DNA of 64,000 nucleotides from Candidatus Saccharibacteria bacterium UBA6175 (GCA_002422915.1 DITV01000002.1:1-64000); one strand, 5' to 3'. Positions 14,964 to 23,964 are shown, counted from the stretch's first letter. Made by a program: numbers and translations. The notes: generated from the letters alone by a model not told the origin.

Positions 14964-15416
14964 ATGAGCCTCAAGGTTCGCCTTGAAACTGATCTTAAAG
15001 CCGCTCTTTTGGGCGGCGATCGTTTTGTTGCCGATGTGCTTCGCGGCTTGAAGGCCGTGATTCTGAACGAAGAAGTTGCTCAGGGCAAGCGCGACGAAGG
15101 CCTCGACGACGCCACGATCGAACAACTGATTGCTCGTGAAGTGAAGAAGCGCAACGATAGCGTCCAGCAGTACACCGACGCGGCTCGTCCAGAGCTTGCC
15201 GAAGCTGAAGCTGCCGAAGCGAAAGTACTCGAAGCGTACCTACCTGAACAACTCTCTGAAGCAGATATTCAGGCTGCGATTACCGAAGCGATTGCCAGTC
15301 TTGGCGTCAGCGGCCCGGCTGCAATGGGCCAGGTGATTGGCGCGGTCAAGGCAAAACTTGGCAATGCAGCTGACGGCGCAACGGTTGCGCGACTGACAAA
15401 AGAAGCCCTGTTATAA
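14964..15416 (+). CDS. yqeY: GatB/YqeY domain protein
   Basis: 150 aa and typical of the free-standing YqeY family. It starts SLKVRLETDLKAALLGGD and contains a charged helical region (REVKKRNDSVQQYTDAARPEL), YLPEQLSE and GQVIGAVKAKLG. The domain is related to the tRNA-interacting tail of GatB and Glu-tRNA amidotransferases; its cellular role is not established. It is likely cotranscribed with rpsU. The adk -10 box overlaps its stop codon. Confidence 0.88.
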   Translation: MSLKVRLETDLKAALLGGDRFVADVLRGLKAVILNEEVAQGKRDEGLDDATIEQLIAREVKKRNDSVQQYTDAARPELAEAEAAEAKVLEAYLPEQLSEADIQAAITEAIASLGVSGPAAMGQVIGAVKAKLGNAADGATVARLTKEALL

Positions 15417-15417
15417 T
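15412..15417 (+). promoter_or_regulatory. -10 box of adk (leaderless type)
   Basis: TATAAT, 6 nt (AAACGC), ATG at 15424. The box overlaps the yqeY stop codon (15414-15416). Confidence 0.55.
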
Positions 15418-15423
15418 AAACGC

Positions 15424-15969
15424 ATGATTGTATTTTTCGGACCTGCTGGTGCAGGCAAAAGTGTCCAAGGACAACTCTTAGCAGCCCGGATGGGCTGGCG
15501 GTGGGTGAGCGCCGGCCAACTTCTTCGTGATGCACGCGACCCTCAGCTGATTGAGACGATGCACAAGGGAGAAATGGTGCCTAACGAGGTAATTAACAGT
15601 CTTGTTTCAGACGCCATTAAAACCGCTTCTTCAGCGGGCAATGTGATTCTCGATGGCTGGCCACGGCTACTTCCGCAGGCCCAGTGGCTGGTGGCGTCTC
15701 AGCCTGATCACGGTGCCTCAGTTGAGCTCGTGGTGGTGCTTGAAGTACCGCGCGAAGAGCTGCTGAAGCGTCTCGCGATTCGTGGTCGTGCCGATGATAC
15801 ACCTGAAGCGATTGATCAGCGCCTTGAACTGTACCGAACCGAAATGTATCCAGTGCTTGGCTACTTTACCGAGCAGCACGTACCAGTGGTGCACCTCGAC
15901 GGCGTGGGAAGTGTCGGTGAAATTCACGACCGTATTTTTGCAGAACTAACCTCACGATCACTTGCATGA
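15424..15969 (+). CDS. adk: adenylate kinase-like nucleoside monophosphate kinase
   Basis: 181 aa. P-loop GPAGAGKS is at 6-13. The NMP-binding segment contains AGQLLRDA, LDGWPR replaces the usual DGFPR, and the lid is short with RGRADDTPEAIDQRL. It interconverts AMP, ADP and ATP. It is the short-lid form without the zinc-binding cysteines. The gene overlaps map by an ATGA. The genome may encode more than one Adk-like enzyme, so substrate preference is not certain. Confidence 0.85.
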   Translation: MIVFFGPAGAGKSVQGQLLAARMGWRWVSAGQLLRDARDPQLIETMHKGEMVPNEVINSLVSDAIKTASSAGNVILDGWPRLLPQAQWLVASQPDHGASVELVVVLEVPREELLKRLAIRGRADDTPEAIDQRLELYRTEMYPVLGYFTEQHVPVVHLDGVGSVGEIHDRIFAELTSRSLA

Positions 15970-16718
15970 TAGGTCCACACAAAACTCCTGGAGAAATCCA
16001 GGCAATGCGCGATGGTGGCCAGATTCTGGCCGGCATTTTTCGTGACCTCAAACCAAAAGTGGTTGCTGGTGTGAAGCAGACTGAACTCGACGCCTGGGTG
16101 GCTAAAGAAATCATTGCTCGCGGTGCCGAAGCGACCTACAAAACCGACGAAGTGAATTTTCCGGCGTCAATTTGCATTTCGGTCAATGAACAAATTGTAC
16201 ACAGCATCCCGACCGACGAAGCACTCCAAGACGGCGATGTCGTCAGTTTTGACTTGGTGATTACCTACAAAGGCATGAAGGTCGACAGCGCCTTCACGAT
16301 GGTGGTGGGGCAGCCAACAAGTGTTCAGAAGCACCTTATTTCCGCGACTGAACGTAGCCTGTACGCCGGAATCGACGCTATTAAAGGGCCGGTCCGTGTT
16401 GGCGATATTAGTGCTGCGGTTGAAAAAGTCCTAAAAGACGCCAAGCTTGGCATTATTCGACAGCTCGTCGGTCACGGTATCGGCCACGAGATGCACCAAC
16501 CACCCGAAGTGCCTAACTATGGCCGAAAGGGTAGTGGGCCGCTCCTTGGTGTTGGTGACACGATCGCGATTGAACCAATGGCGACACTTGGTGGCGAAAG
16601 AATTATCACTGAAGACGACGACTGGACTATTTCTACTCGAGACGGCAGCTTAGCTGCCCACTTTGAACACACCGTTTTGATTACTGAAGACGGTGCTGAA
16701 GTGCTGACGCAGCTCTAA
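15966..16718 (+). CDS. map: methionine aminopeptidase type I
   Basis: 250 aa. All five metal ligands are present and spaced as in E. coli MAP: Asp96, Asp107, His170 (VGHGIG), Glu203 (AIEPMAT) and Glu234 (HFEHT); His79 in IVHSIP is the substrate-side histidine. It removes the initiator methionine after deformylation by Def. Translation is coupled to adk through the overlapping start and stop. adk-map is a common pairing in ribosomal operons, here placed just before ftsA. Confidence 0.96.
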   Translation: MIGPHKTPGEIQAMRDGGQILAGIFRDLKPKVVAGVKQTELDAWVAKEIIARGAEATYKTDEVNFPASICISVNEQIVHSIPTDEALQDGDVVSFDLVITYKGMKVDSAFTMVVGQPTSVQKHLISATERSLYAGIDAIKGPVRVGDISAAVEKVLKDAKLGIIRQLVGHGIGHEMHQPPEVPNYGRKGSGPLLGVGDTIAIEPMATLGGERIITEDDDWTISTRDGSLAAHFEHTVLITEDGAEVLTQL

Positions 16719-16723
16719 TAGAC

Positions 16724-16753
16724 TTGTGAAAACGACACCGTAAGCGGTATACT
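16724..16753 (+). promoter_or_regulatory. promoter of ftsA with palindrome
   Basis: TTGTGA (16724-16729), 18 nt, TATACT (16748-16753), then 7 nt to the ATG at 16761. The inverted repeat ACCG-TAAG-CGGT (16737-16748) overlaps the -10. The same 14-mer occurs in reverse orientation at 4483-4496. Confidence 0.55.
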
Positions 16754-16760
16754 GAGGCAT

Positions 16761-17990
16761 ATGCAAGAAGGCTCAGTCACTGCCGTCGGCATCGACATAG
16801 GAACTACCTCTGTCAAAGCTGTCGTGGCACATATCGATGAAGCAACCGGAACACCGACCATTATTGGCGTCGGTCACGCCCCAAACACCGGGATGCGCAA
16901 AGGTGTGGTGGTGAATCTCCATGGCCCAGCGCAAGCCATTGACGACGCACTTGGTGAAGCCGAGCGAATGAGTGGCTATCAAGTCGACGCCGCAACAGTC
17001 AGCGTCAACGGTGCACACATTTTGAGTTCACGAACCGATGGTATGGTGGCCGTTGGTGCGGCTGATCACGAAATTAACAGAGATGATTTGGCACGGATTG
17101 AAGAAGTAGCCACTCTCGGGAAGGTCCCTGCCAACCGTGAGATTCTTGACGTGATTCCTCACTCATACACCTTGGATGGCCAGGGTAACATTAAAGACCC
17201 GCTTGGGATGACCGGTACTCGTCTCGAAATTGACGCGCATGTGATTTCAGCCCTGACGCCCTACCTCGTGAACGTCCAAAAAGCGGCTGAAACCGCCAAA
17301 GTTGACGCTCATACGGTGGTGCCAAGTGGTATCGCTGCCGCTCGTGCCGTTTTAACTGAACAACAAATGGAACATGGCGTCGCAGTGATTGACATGGGTG
17401 GTGCAACTACCAGTGTTGCTGTGTACGAAGAAGGTGACCTGCAATATGTTGGCGTTGTCCCGATCGGTGGCAACAATATCACCAACGACCTGGCGATTGG
17501 CCTGAAGACCGACCCAGAGATTGCTGAAACGATTAAGCGTGACCACGCTTCGGCGGTGGTGCGGAGTGAATCCGCTGGCGTCAGCATCAAGCATGATGGT
17601 GACATTCTTAATTTTATGACGACTGATATCGATGAAATTGTTGAAGCGCGTTTGGAAGAGTTGTTTGAAGGTGTCCAGGCTGAGCTGAAAAAAGCCGGCC
17701 GAGCCGGAAAGCTCCCTGCAGGTGTAGTTTTAACCGGTGGTGCCGCTCAGCTGAAACACATGGCAGACTATGCCAAACATGCACTTGGCCTTGCTGCTCG
17801 CATTGGCAAGCCTGCTGGCTACGCCGGTGTTGCCGAGAACATTGAACAGCCTGGCTACGCCACTGCGATTGGCCTGATGTTGATCGATGCTGAACGTAGC
17901 AGCCGTTCATCGAAAAGCAAGAAACAGCCTTTGAACATGAAGAACGCCCAAGGAATGGTTTCAAAGCTGTTCGCCCGCTTTAAAGCCTAG
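16761..17990 (+). CDS. ftsA: cell division protein FtsA
   Basis: 409 aa, actin-like ATPase. GIDIGTTSVKAVV is the phosphate-1 loop, the SHS2/1C insertion follows (DVIPHSYTLDG and around), IDMGGATTSVAVY is phosphate-2, and VVLTGGAAQLKHM is the adenosine motif. The tail ends in a short amphipathic helix (QGMVSKLFARFKA) preceded by a basic Ser/Lys linker, as in the FtsA membrane-targeting sequence. It tethers FtsZ to the membrane. It is followed by ftsZ after 81 nt; no mur or ftsQ genes adjoin. Confidence 0.94.
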   Translation: MQEGSVTAVGIDIGTTSVKAVVAHIDEATGTPTIIGVGHAPNTGMRKGVVVNLHGPAQAIDDALGEAERMSGYQVDAATVSVNGAHILSSRTDGMVAVGAADHEINRDDLARIEEVATLGKVPANREILDVIPHSYTLDGQGNIKDPLGMTGTRLEIDAHVISALTPYLVNVQKAAETAKVDAHTVVPSGIAAARAVLTEQQMEHGVAVIDMGGATTSVAVYEEGDLQYVGVVPIGGNNITNDLAIGLKTDPEIAETIKRDHASAVVRSESAGVSIKHDGDILNFMTTDIDEIVEARLEELFEGVQAELKKAGRAGKLPAGVVLTGGAAQLKHMADYAKHALGLAARIGKPAGYAGVAENIEQPGYATAIGLMLIDAERSSRSSKSKKQPLNMKNAQGMVSKLFARFKA

Positions 17991-18071
17991 GGGTGCTCGA
18001 AGGTATTGCGCGGTGCGCTAAAGTGATATACTAATGACAAAGACAGTAGTAGACGAGGAGATAGGGTACTC

Positions 18072-19262
18072 ATGCCTGAAGTAAAGCCAAGCGACATACA
18101 GACATTTGCCAGCATTAAAGTTGTTGGTGTCGGTGGTGCCGGTGGATCAGCCGTCAACCGCATGAAAGAAGCCGGCTTGACCGGTGTTCAGTTCATCGCC
18201 ATGAACACTGATGCCCAAGCACTACACAACAGTAAAGCCGACGTAAAGATTCACTTAGGACACAGCACAACCGGTGGTCTTGGTGCTGGTGCAAACCCTT
18301 CAGTGGGTGAAGCTGCCGCCAGCGAATCACGCGAAGAAATTAAAGCAGCCCTTGAAGGTGCCGATATGGTGTTTGTGACCATTGGTGCCGGTGGGGGAAC
18401 TGGAAGCGGTGCAGGCTACGTGGTTGCTGAAGTCGCTCGTGAACTCGGTATCCTTGTCGTCGGTGTTGCCACTAAGCCATTCAGCTTTGAAGGCGAGAAG
18501 CGCCGCACCAACGCCGATTGGGCAATCTCTCAACTGCGTCGTCACGTTGACACCTTGATTACGATTCCAAACGATCGGTTACTCCAAACCATCGACCGAC
18601 GCACACCGCTCCTTGAAACCTTCAAGATTGCCGACGACGTTTTGCGCCAAGGTGTCCAGGGTATTTCAGAGCTTATTACCGAACACGGACTCATCAACCT
18701 CGACTTTGCCGACGTAAAGGCGATTATGAGCAACGCCGGTTCGGCCCTTATGGGTATTGGACGAGCCAGCGGAGACAACCGTGCTGCTCAAGCTGCTCAG
18801 CAAGCGATTGAATCACCACTGATTGAGGTATCGATTGACGGTGCTAAGGGCGTTCTGTTTAACGTGACTGGTGGCTACGATATGAGCATGAGCGAAATTC
18901 AAGAAGCGGCCGAAATCATCACCAGCGCCGTGTCACCAGATGCCAATATCATCTTTGGTGCGACCTTGAAGCCTGAAATTGAAGATGAACTGGTGATTAC
19001 AGTGATCGCCACCGGCTTTGATTCGGCCTACTTTGATCAGACGACCGAAAATGATGAAGTAAGCACACAGAGTGAATCAAAGGTCAGTGATGTTGATGTC
19101 GCTAGCGTCGACCTTTCACTTGACCAGACTGAATCGGCCGCTATTTTCAACGAAGAACCACAGGAGAACATGTGGAACAGCAACGTTGAACAAGAAGATG
19201 AATCAGACACACCAGCATTCCTGCGCCGCCGCAAAAAGCGTGCCAAGAAAACAGAGGAGTAA
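18072..19262 (+). CDS. ftsZ: cell division protein FtsZ
   Basis: 396 aa. The tubulin signature GAGGGTGSG is at 106-114, the N-terminal nucleotide loop is [13 protein letters not shown], and the T7 loop region is [11 protein letters not shown]. An acidic linker (about 320-375) leads to the conserved C-terminal peptide [10 protein letters not shown], which binds FtsA. It has its own TATACT (18027-18032) and a GAGGAG upstream. GTP-dependent polymerisation forms the division ring. nrdR follows 3 nt after the stop. Confidence 0.97.
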   Translation: MPEVKPSDIQTFASIKVVGVGGAGGSAVNRMKEAGLTGVQFIAMNTDAQALHNSKADVKIHLGHSTTGGLGAGANPSVGEAAASESREEIKAALEGADMVFVTIGAGGGTGSGAGYVVAEVARELGILVVGVATKPFSFEGEKRRTNADWAISQLRRHVDTLITIPNDRLLQTIDRRTPLLETFKIADDVLRQGVQGISELITEHGLINLDFADVKAIMSNAGSALMGIGRASGDNRAAQAAQQAIESPLIEVSIDGAKGVLFNVTGGYDMSMSEIQEAAEIITSAVSPDANIIFGATLKPEIEDELVITVIATGFDSAYFDQTTENDEVSTQSESKVSDVDVASVDLSLDQTESAAIFNEEPQENMWNSNVEQEDESDTPAFLRRRKKRAKKTEE

Positions 19263-19265
19263 ACG

Positions 19266-19730
19266 ATGCCACAATTACGAATTGGTGATAGCCGTGTGAT
19301 TGAGTCCCGTGAAGTCAGCGATGGTGTGACGATTCGTCGTCGCCGCGAAGCACCTGACGGGAAGCGATTTACGACCTACGAACGAATCGAAAAACCGAAC
19401 CTGGCTGTTATTAAGAAGAACGGTGTTCGCGAATTGTTCGACCGTGAGAAGCTTGCTATTGCGATTAAACGATCAGTCGGAAAGTTCTTTAGCTCTGAAG
19501 TTGAAGTAGAAGAGATGATCGACGAGATCGAAGACGCAGTCTACGCTCTTGGTGAAAACGAAGTCACCTCGAAGCAGATTGGTGACAAAGTGCTCGATGA
19601 GCTTGCCGTTCGTAACGAAGTTGCCTATGTTCGGTTTGCTAGTGTGTACCAAGAATTTAAGACCCTCGATGATTTCTTGAAAATTCTTGAACAACGCAAG
19701 CGTGCCAACGAGGAACAGCGAGCGGCCTAA
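19266..19730 (+). CDS. NrdR-like regulator lacking the zinc ribbon
   Basis: 154 aa. Residues ~8-40 (DSRVIESREVSD, IRRRREAPDGKRFTTYER) clearly match NrdR, and the rest is an ATP-cone domain ending in VAYVRFASVYQEFKTLDDFL. In canonical NrdR four cysteines (CPxC and CxxC) form a zinc ribbon that binds NrdR boxes. Here the N-terminus starts MPQLRIGDSR and the CxxCG site reads APDGK; the protein has no cysteine at all. It may still bind ATP/dATP, but DNA binding must work differently or be lost. It is co-directional with ftsZ and the redox genes. Confidence 0.85.
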   Translation: MPQLRIGDSRVIESREVSDGVTIRRRREAPDGKRFTTYERIEKPNLAVIKKNGVRELFDREKLAIAIKRSVGKFFSSEVEVEEMIDEIEDAVYALGENEVTSKQIGDKVLDELAVRNEVAYVRFASVYQEFKTLDDFLKILEQRKRANEEQRAA

Positions 19731-19732
19731 CG

Positions 19733-19990
19733 ATGCGCGTGGTGGTGCTGAGTAAAGACAACACAGATTACGCGCGAACCGTGACGGATTATCTGCGTGA
19801 TTTCAAGCGATTTACTGGGCACGACTTAACAATTATGGATCCTGAGACTCCTGACGGTGTTTCGTTTTGTCAGGCCTATGACATTTTGGAATTTCCAACT
19901 GTTGTGGCGCTGTCGGATGCAGGTGTATTATTAATGCAGTGGCGGGGCATTCCGCTCCCAACCATAAGTGAGGTAAGTTACTATGTTTAA
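19733..19990 (+). CDS. thioredoxin-fold protein without CxxC
   Basis: 85 aa, short. The later half (YDILEFPTVVALSDAGVLLMQWRGIPLP) has the pattern of thioredoxin strands beta3-beta4 with the cis-proline (Pro55). The usual WCGPC is absent; only one cysteine (Cys46) is present. It begins 2 nt after the NrdR-like stop and overlaps the VKOR start by 8 nt. A partner or electron carrier role for VKOR is plausible from context only. It could also be a truncated thioredoxin relative. Confidence 0.55.
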   Translation: MRVVVLSKDNTDYARTVTDYLRDFKRFTGHDLTIMDPETPDGVSFCQAYDILEFPTVVALSDAGVLLMQWRGIPLPTISEVSYYV

Positions 19991-20597
19991 ATTATTCAGT
20001 CGAGAAAACACAAACAAAGACCGAAACACGTTTTTAGTAATGTTGTTTGCCGGGCTCGTTGCCTTGGCGGCCGCATTTATTCTGACGGTTGAAAAAATTC
20101 ACCTGCTTGAGAATCCCGACGCAGTACTTTCGTGTAGTGTGAACATCGTTTTGAACTGTTCTACCGTTATGAACACCTGGCAATCTGAACTGTTCGGATT
20201 CCCAAATATGCTCATTGGCATGATGGCCTTTCCGGTCGTCATCACACTGGCCGTTGCCGGCCTCGCTGGCGTGAAGTTCCCTCGATGGTTCTTGATCGCA
20301 GCAAATATCGGCTTCTTGTTCGGCCTCATCTTTTCATACTGGCTGTTCTTCTCGAGCGTCTACGCCATTCAGGTATTGTGCCCATGGTGCCTCCTCGTGA
20401 CCGCAACGACCACTCTCATTTTCTCGAGCATGCTGCACTACAATTTGAAGCACAACATCTTCCAATTTAAGAAAAAGACCGACAAAAAGATTCAGGTGTT
20501 CCTGGCGGGTGGCTACCACCAACTCATCGTCGCCTCATGGTTTGTTATTATGGCCGTGCTTGTATTCTTGAAATTCGGCACCGACCTCTTTGCCTAA
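19983..20597 (+). CDS. vitamin K epoxide reductase (VKOR) family membrane protein
   Basis: 204 aa with four to five membrane helices. The four catalytic cysteines are present in family spacing: Cys51 and Cys59 in the periplasm-facing loop (SCSVNIVLNCS) and Cys133-Cys136 (CPWC) at the helix end. Ser/Asn residues around the quinone pocket are also kept. Bacterial VKOR proteins reoxidise a DsbA-like partner using quinone, substituting for DsbB. That makes extracellular disulfide formation likely in this organism. No DsbA is adjacent, only the CxxC-less thioredoxin-like gene. The ileS promoter overlaps its stop. Confidence 0.88.
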   Translation: MFKLFSRENTNKDRNTFLVMLFAGLVALAAAFILTVEKIHLLENPDAVLSCSVNIVLNCSTVMNTWQSELFGFPNMLIGMMAFPVVITLAVAGLAGVKFPRWFLIAANIGFLFGLIFSYWLFFSSVYAIQVLCPWCLLVTATTTLIFSSMLHYNLKHNIFQFKKKTDKKIQVFLAGGYHQLIVASWFVIMAVLVFLKFGTDLFA

Positions 20598-20815
20598 ACA
20601 CCAAAATACGCTACACTAAACACAAGACGATCGAGTGGCTATCACCCACGAGTCTTCGGAAGAACAGCCTAGGCCTAGTAGACCCGAACGCGATCCGCTG
20701 CGACAAAGCGACAATAAAGTGCTGATAAGGAAATCCTTTCAGAAATCGGATGGTACCACCCACAGACGGGTTCCGATGGATGAAGGGATTTTTATATTTA
20801 AAAAAGCCAGGAGGC
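20590..20815 (+). promoter_or_regulatory. ileS promoter and T-box-like leader
   Basis: The promoter is TTGCCT (20590-20595), 16 nt, TACACT (20612-20617). In the leader a small stem GTGG/CCAC presents CTATCAC, including the Ile codon ATC, as a possible specifier (~20634-20648). The T-box core is at 20745-20776: stem TCGGA/TCCGA, bulge TGGTACC, inner stem ACCC/GGGT. That is the antiterminator layout expected to pair with the NCCA end of uncharged tRNA. AAGG-AAAT-CCTT (20727-20738) may be stem III. Its 3' side can instead pair with 20781-20791 to make an 11-bp terminator followed by TTTTTA. Stem I would be unusually short. Confidence 0.65.
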
Positions 20816-20819
20816 TACG

Positions 20820-23675
20820 ATGAAATTTAAGGCCAACACCCGTCGCCGAGCACTCGAGTACGAAAAAGACCTTGTTCAGTATTGGAAAGAGAACAAGACG
20901 TTTGAGAAATCGATCGAGCAGCGACCAAAAGAGAATTCATATGTGTTTTACGACGGGCCACCGTTTATTTCTGGGGTCCCACACCACGGGACGCTCCTGA
21001 GCTCAATCGTGAAGGACGCCGTTCCACGGTACCAAACGATGAAAGGGAAGCGCGTCGAGCGTGTCTGGGGTTGGGACGCCCACGGACTTCCGGCTGAGCG
21101 CTATACCGAGAAGAAGCTTGGTATTACCTCGCGCCAACAAGTCATTGAATACGGCATCGAGAAGTACATTCTGGCCACTCGCGCCAACATGCTTGAAACC
21201 AGCAGCGCCTGGGAAGACACCATCGACCGCATCGGCCGCTGGGTCGACTTCAAGGGTGCTTACAAAACCATGGACAAAGACTACATGGAAAGCATTTGGT
21301 GGGCCTTTAAAACCCTCTACGAAAAAGGCAAAATCTACGAAGGCGAAAAGGTACTCATGTACTGCACACTCGACGCCACGCCACTTTCAAAGGCAGAAGT
21401 CACGATGGATGCCGGGGCGTATCAGGACGTGACCGACCCAAGTGTATATACGAAGTTCAAGCTGAGTGATGGCGACGAGTATCTGCTTGCCTGGACAACC
21501 ACTCCGTGGACACTACCGGCTAACACCGCGCTTGCGATCAATCCTGACATTGAATATGTCCGTGTATTGCACGAAGGCACTCGCTACATCCTTGCGAAAG
21601 ACTTGGTTGAGACGGTCTTTACGAACGAAAAACACCAACCACTTGAATACACTATCGAAGAGACAGTCGAGAGTAGCGATCTTCTTGGCAAAACCTACGA
21701 GCCACTCTTCGGCGACAGCGGAGAAAACGCCCACAAGATTTGGGCTGCCGATTACGTGACAACCGAATCGGGTACCGGTATTGTGCACATTGCACCCGCC
21801 TATGGTGAGGAAGACTTTGTGTTGGCGCGTGAGAAGAACATTCCCGTCGTCCACGTTCTCGATGAAAATGGTGAATACACCGAAACCGAATGGAAGGGCG
21901 AGAACGTCTGGGCGATCAACAAGACGATTGCAAAGACGCTCCTTGAACGCGGCGTCGTCTGGAAAATCGACTACTTCCGCCACTCATACCCGCACTGTCA
22001 CCGCTGTGGCACCAAGTTGATGTACCGCGCCCACCCAAGCTGGTTTATGGACGTTGATGGCCAGCGCACGCAGATGCTGGAGCAAAACGGCGACATCAAT
22101 TGGTTCCCCGAGCACGTGAAACACGGTCGCTTTGAAAAGACGGTTGAGCAAGCACCAGATTGGAACATTTCTCGTGACCGCTTCTGGGCAACCGCCATGC
22201 CCGTCTGGAAGGCAATTGATAGCGATGGCGTCGAACACGTCAAAGTGGTTGGCAGCTACGCTGAGCTCAAAGAATTGAGTGGCGTTGAACTAGAGGATTA
22301 CCACCGTCCATGGATTGACGATGTCACTTTCGAGATCGATGGCATCACCTACACGCGTATCGACAAGGTCATGGACAGCTGGTTTGAAGCCGGCAGTATG
22401 CCGTTTGCCCAGTTCCACTATCCGTTTGAAAACAAGCAGAAGTTTGAAGAAAACTTCCCGGGCGATTTCATTGTTGAATACATCGGCCAAGTTCGCGCCT
22501 GGTTCTATTATATGCATGCTATGAGCGTTGCGCTCTTTGGTGAAAACTCATTTAAGAACGTCGTCGTCACCGGAAACGTCGCGGGTAATGATGGTCGCAA
22601 GATGAGTAAAAGTTATGGTAACTACACCGACCCGAACGAGCTGATGGATAAGTTTAGTGCCGACAGCCTGCGCTTCTTGCTGCTTTCCAGCCCGCTCATT
22701 TCGGGTGAAGATTTCGCCTTGCAAGATAAAGAGGTCGGCGATGTCGCCCGTAAGCTCAGTATGGTATGGAATATGTATGACTTCTTCACCATGTACGCCG
22801 ATGTTGATGGCTGGGAGTACAACGGCGAACTGTGTGACCCGTCTGAACGCATCGAAAACCCGCTCGACATCTGGATCGTCAGCCGCGTGCATCAGTTAAT
22901 CCAAGAGATCGAGCAGCACATGGACATTTATGACATTCCAAATGCCATGAAGCCAATCCTACCGTTCATCGACGATGCCAGTAACTGGTTCGTGCGTCGT
23001 TCACGCCGCCGCTTCTGGAAGAGTGATGACACCGCTGACAAAGAAAACGCCTATGTGACGCTGCATTATGTATTGGTCCGGTTGTCTCAAGCGTTGGCGC
23101 CGTTTACGCCGTTCCTCGCTGAAGAGTTGTTCCGCAACCTGACAGGTGAGGAGAGCGTCCACTTGACTGATTGGCCAGAAGTCGGTCACGTGAATGAGCT
23201 CGTCGTGCGCGATATGGAAACAGTCCGTGAATACGTCAACCAGGCACTCAGCCTGCGTGCTGCTGCTAAGCTCAAGATTCGTCAGCCCTTGGCCAGCGTC
23301 ACCATTCCTGCCGTAGGAGAGTTCGTCGACTTCGAAGAAGTGCTGACTGATGAGTTGAACGTGAAAAAGGTGATCATTGGCGGAGAACTGGCGATTGATA
23401 CCGAGCTGACACCCGAACTGGTCCGTGAAGGCCTGTCCCGTGAAATCATTCGCTACGTACAAGCCGCTCGTAAGAATGCCGGCCTCAATGTCGATGACCG
23501 TATTAGCCTCAGTTTCTCGGCCGACGGTGCGCTTGCTGAAGCAATCGATGCATATAAAGAGACCATCGCCGCTGAAACACTGGCAACCTCACTTTCAAAC
23601 GACGAAACTTACGAGCACCAAGAGACAGTCACGATCGACGGTGACTCACTCAGCCTTTCACTTCAGAAAGCGTAG
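20820..23675 (+). CDS. ileS: isoleucyl-tRNA synthetase
   Basis: 951 aa, class I. The HIGH motif appears as PHHG (residues 54-57) in PPFISGVPHHGTLL, and KMSKS is at 594-598. GWDAHGLPAE and the CP1 editing domain are present. The PHxG form and GWDxHGLPxE context are features of the eukaryote-like (type 2) IleRS, a group associated with natural mupirocin tolerance; this assignment is from motifs only. AGGAGG (20809-20814) precedes the ATG. Expression is probably governed by the T-box leader, sensing uncharged tRNA-Ile. Confidence 0.96.
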   Translation: MKFKANTRRRALEYEKDLVQYWKENKTFEKSIEQRPKENSYVFYDGPPFISGVPHHGTLLSSIVKDAVPRYQTMKGKRVERVWGWDAHGLPAERYTEKKLGITSRQQVIEYGIEKYILATRANMLETSSAWEDTIDRIGRWVDFKGAYKTMDKDYMESIWWAFKTLYEKGKIYEGEKVLMYCTLDATPLSKAEVTMDAGAYQDVTDPSVYTKFKLSDGDEYLLAWTTTPWTLPANTALAINPDIEYVRVLHEGTRYILAKDLVETVFTNEKHQPLEYTIEETVESSDLLGKTYEPLFGDSGENAHKIWAADYVTTESGTGIVHIAPAYGEEDFVLAREKNIPVVHVLDENGEYTETEWKGENVWAINKTIAKTLLERGVVWKIDYFRHSYPHCHRCGTKLMYRAHPSWFMDVDGQRTQMLEQNGDINWFPEHVKHGRFEKTVEQAPDWNISRDRFWATAMPVWKAIDSDGVEHVKVVGSYAELKELSGVELEDYHRPWIDDVTFEIDGITYTRIDKVMDSWFEAGSMPFAQFHYPFENKQKFEENFPGDFIVEYIGQVRAWFYYMHAMSVALFGENSFKNVVVTGNVAGNDGRKMSKSYGNYTDPNELMDKFSADSLRFLLLSSPLISGEDFALQDKEVGDVARKLSMVWNMYDFFTMYADVDGWEYNGELCDPSERIENPLDIWIVSRVHQLIQEIEQHMDIYDIPNAMKPILPFIDDASNWFVRRSRRRFWKSDDTADKENAYVTLHYVLVRLSQALAPFTPFLAEELFRNLTGEESVHLTDWPEVGHVNELVVRDMETVREYVNQALSLRAAAKLKIRQPLASVTIPAVGEFVDFEEVLTDELNVKKVIIGGELAIDTELTPELVREGLSREIIRYVQAARKNAGLNVDDRISLSFSADGALAEAIDAYKETIAAETLATSLSNDETYEHQETVTIDGDSLSLSLQKA

Positions 23676-23748
23676 CTCGGCCGGGCAGGGGACATTGACT
23701 TTTTGTATTACTTATGCTTAAATATAAGTACACACATAAAAAACACAC

Positions 23749-23949
23749 ATGCCAATTTTCAATTACCTCCAGTTGCAGCCCGTTGACCCCAAAGATGATG
23801 GAACGATTAGTGATCTCGATAGCTTTGAGCAAGACGACACAATTGACTTAAATGAGGACATCGACGAACAGAAGCTGGAAGCCTTTTGGCAAGCTGCCGT
23901 TGAAGACCTTGAAGCCGATCCCGATAAAATTACTTTTTCGGAAGAATAA
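23749..23949 (+). CDS. small acidic protein of unknown function
   Basis: 66 aa, very acidic (many Asp/Glu between residues 14 and 55), no cysteine and no hydrophobic helix. It is not recognised. TTGACT (23695-23700) and an AT-rich -10 region lie upstream. It is followed after 15 nt by the zincin gene, whose -10 box overlaps the gap. Small size makes it less certain, but the frame, spacing and composition look like a real gene. Confidence 0.5.
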   Translation: MPIFNYLQLQPVDPKDDGTISDLDSFEQDDTIDLNEDIDEQKLEAFWQAAVEDLEADPDKITFSEE

Positions 23950-23964
23950 GCTATACTAGGTATA

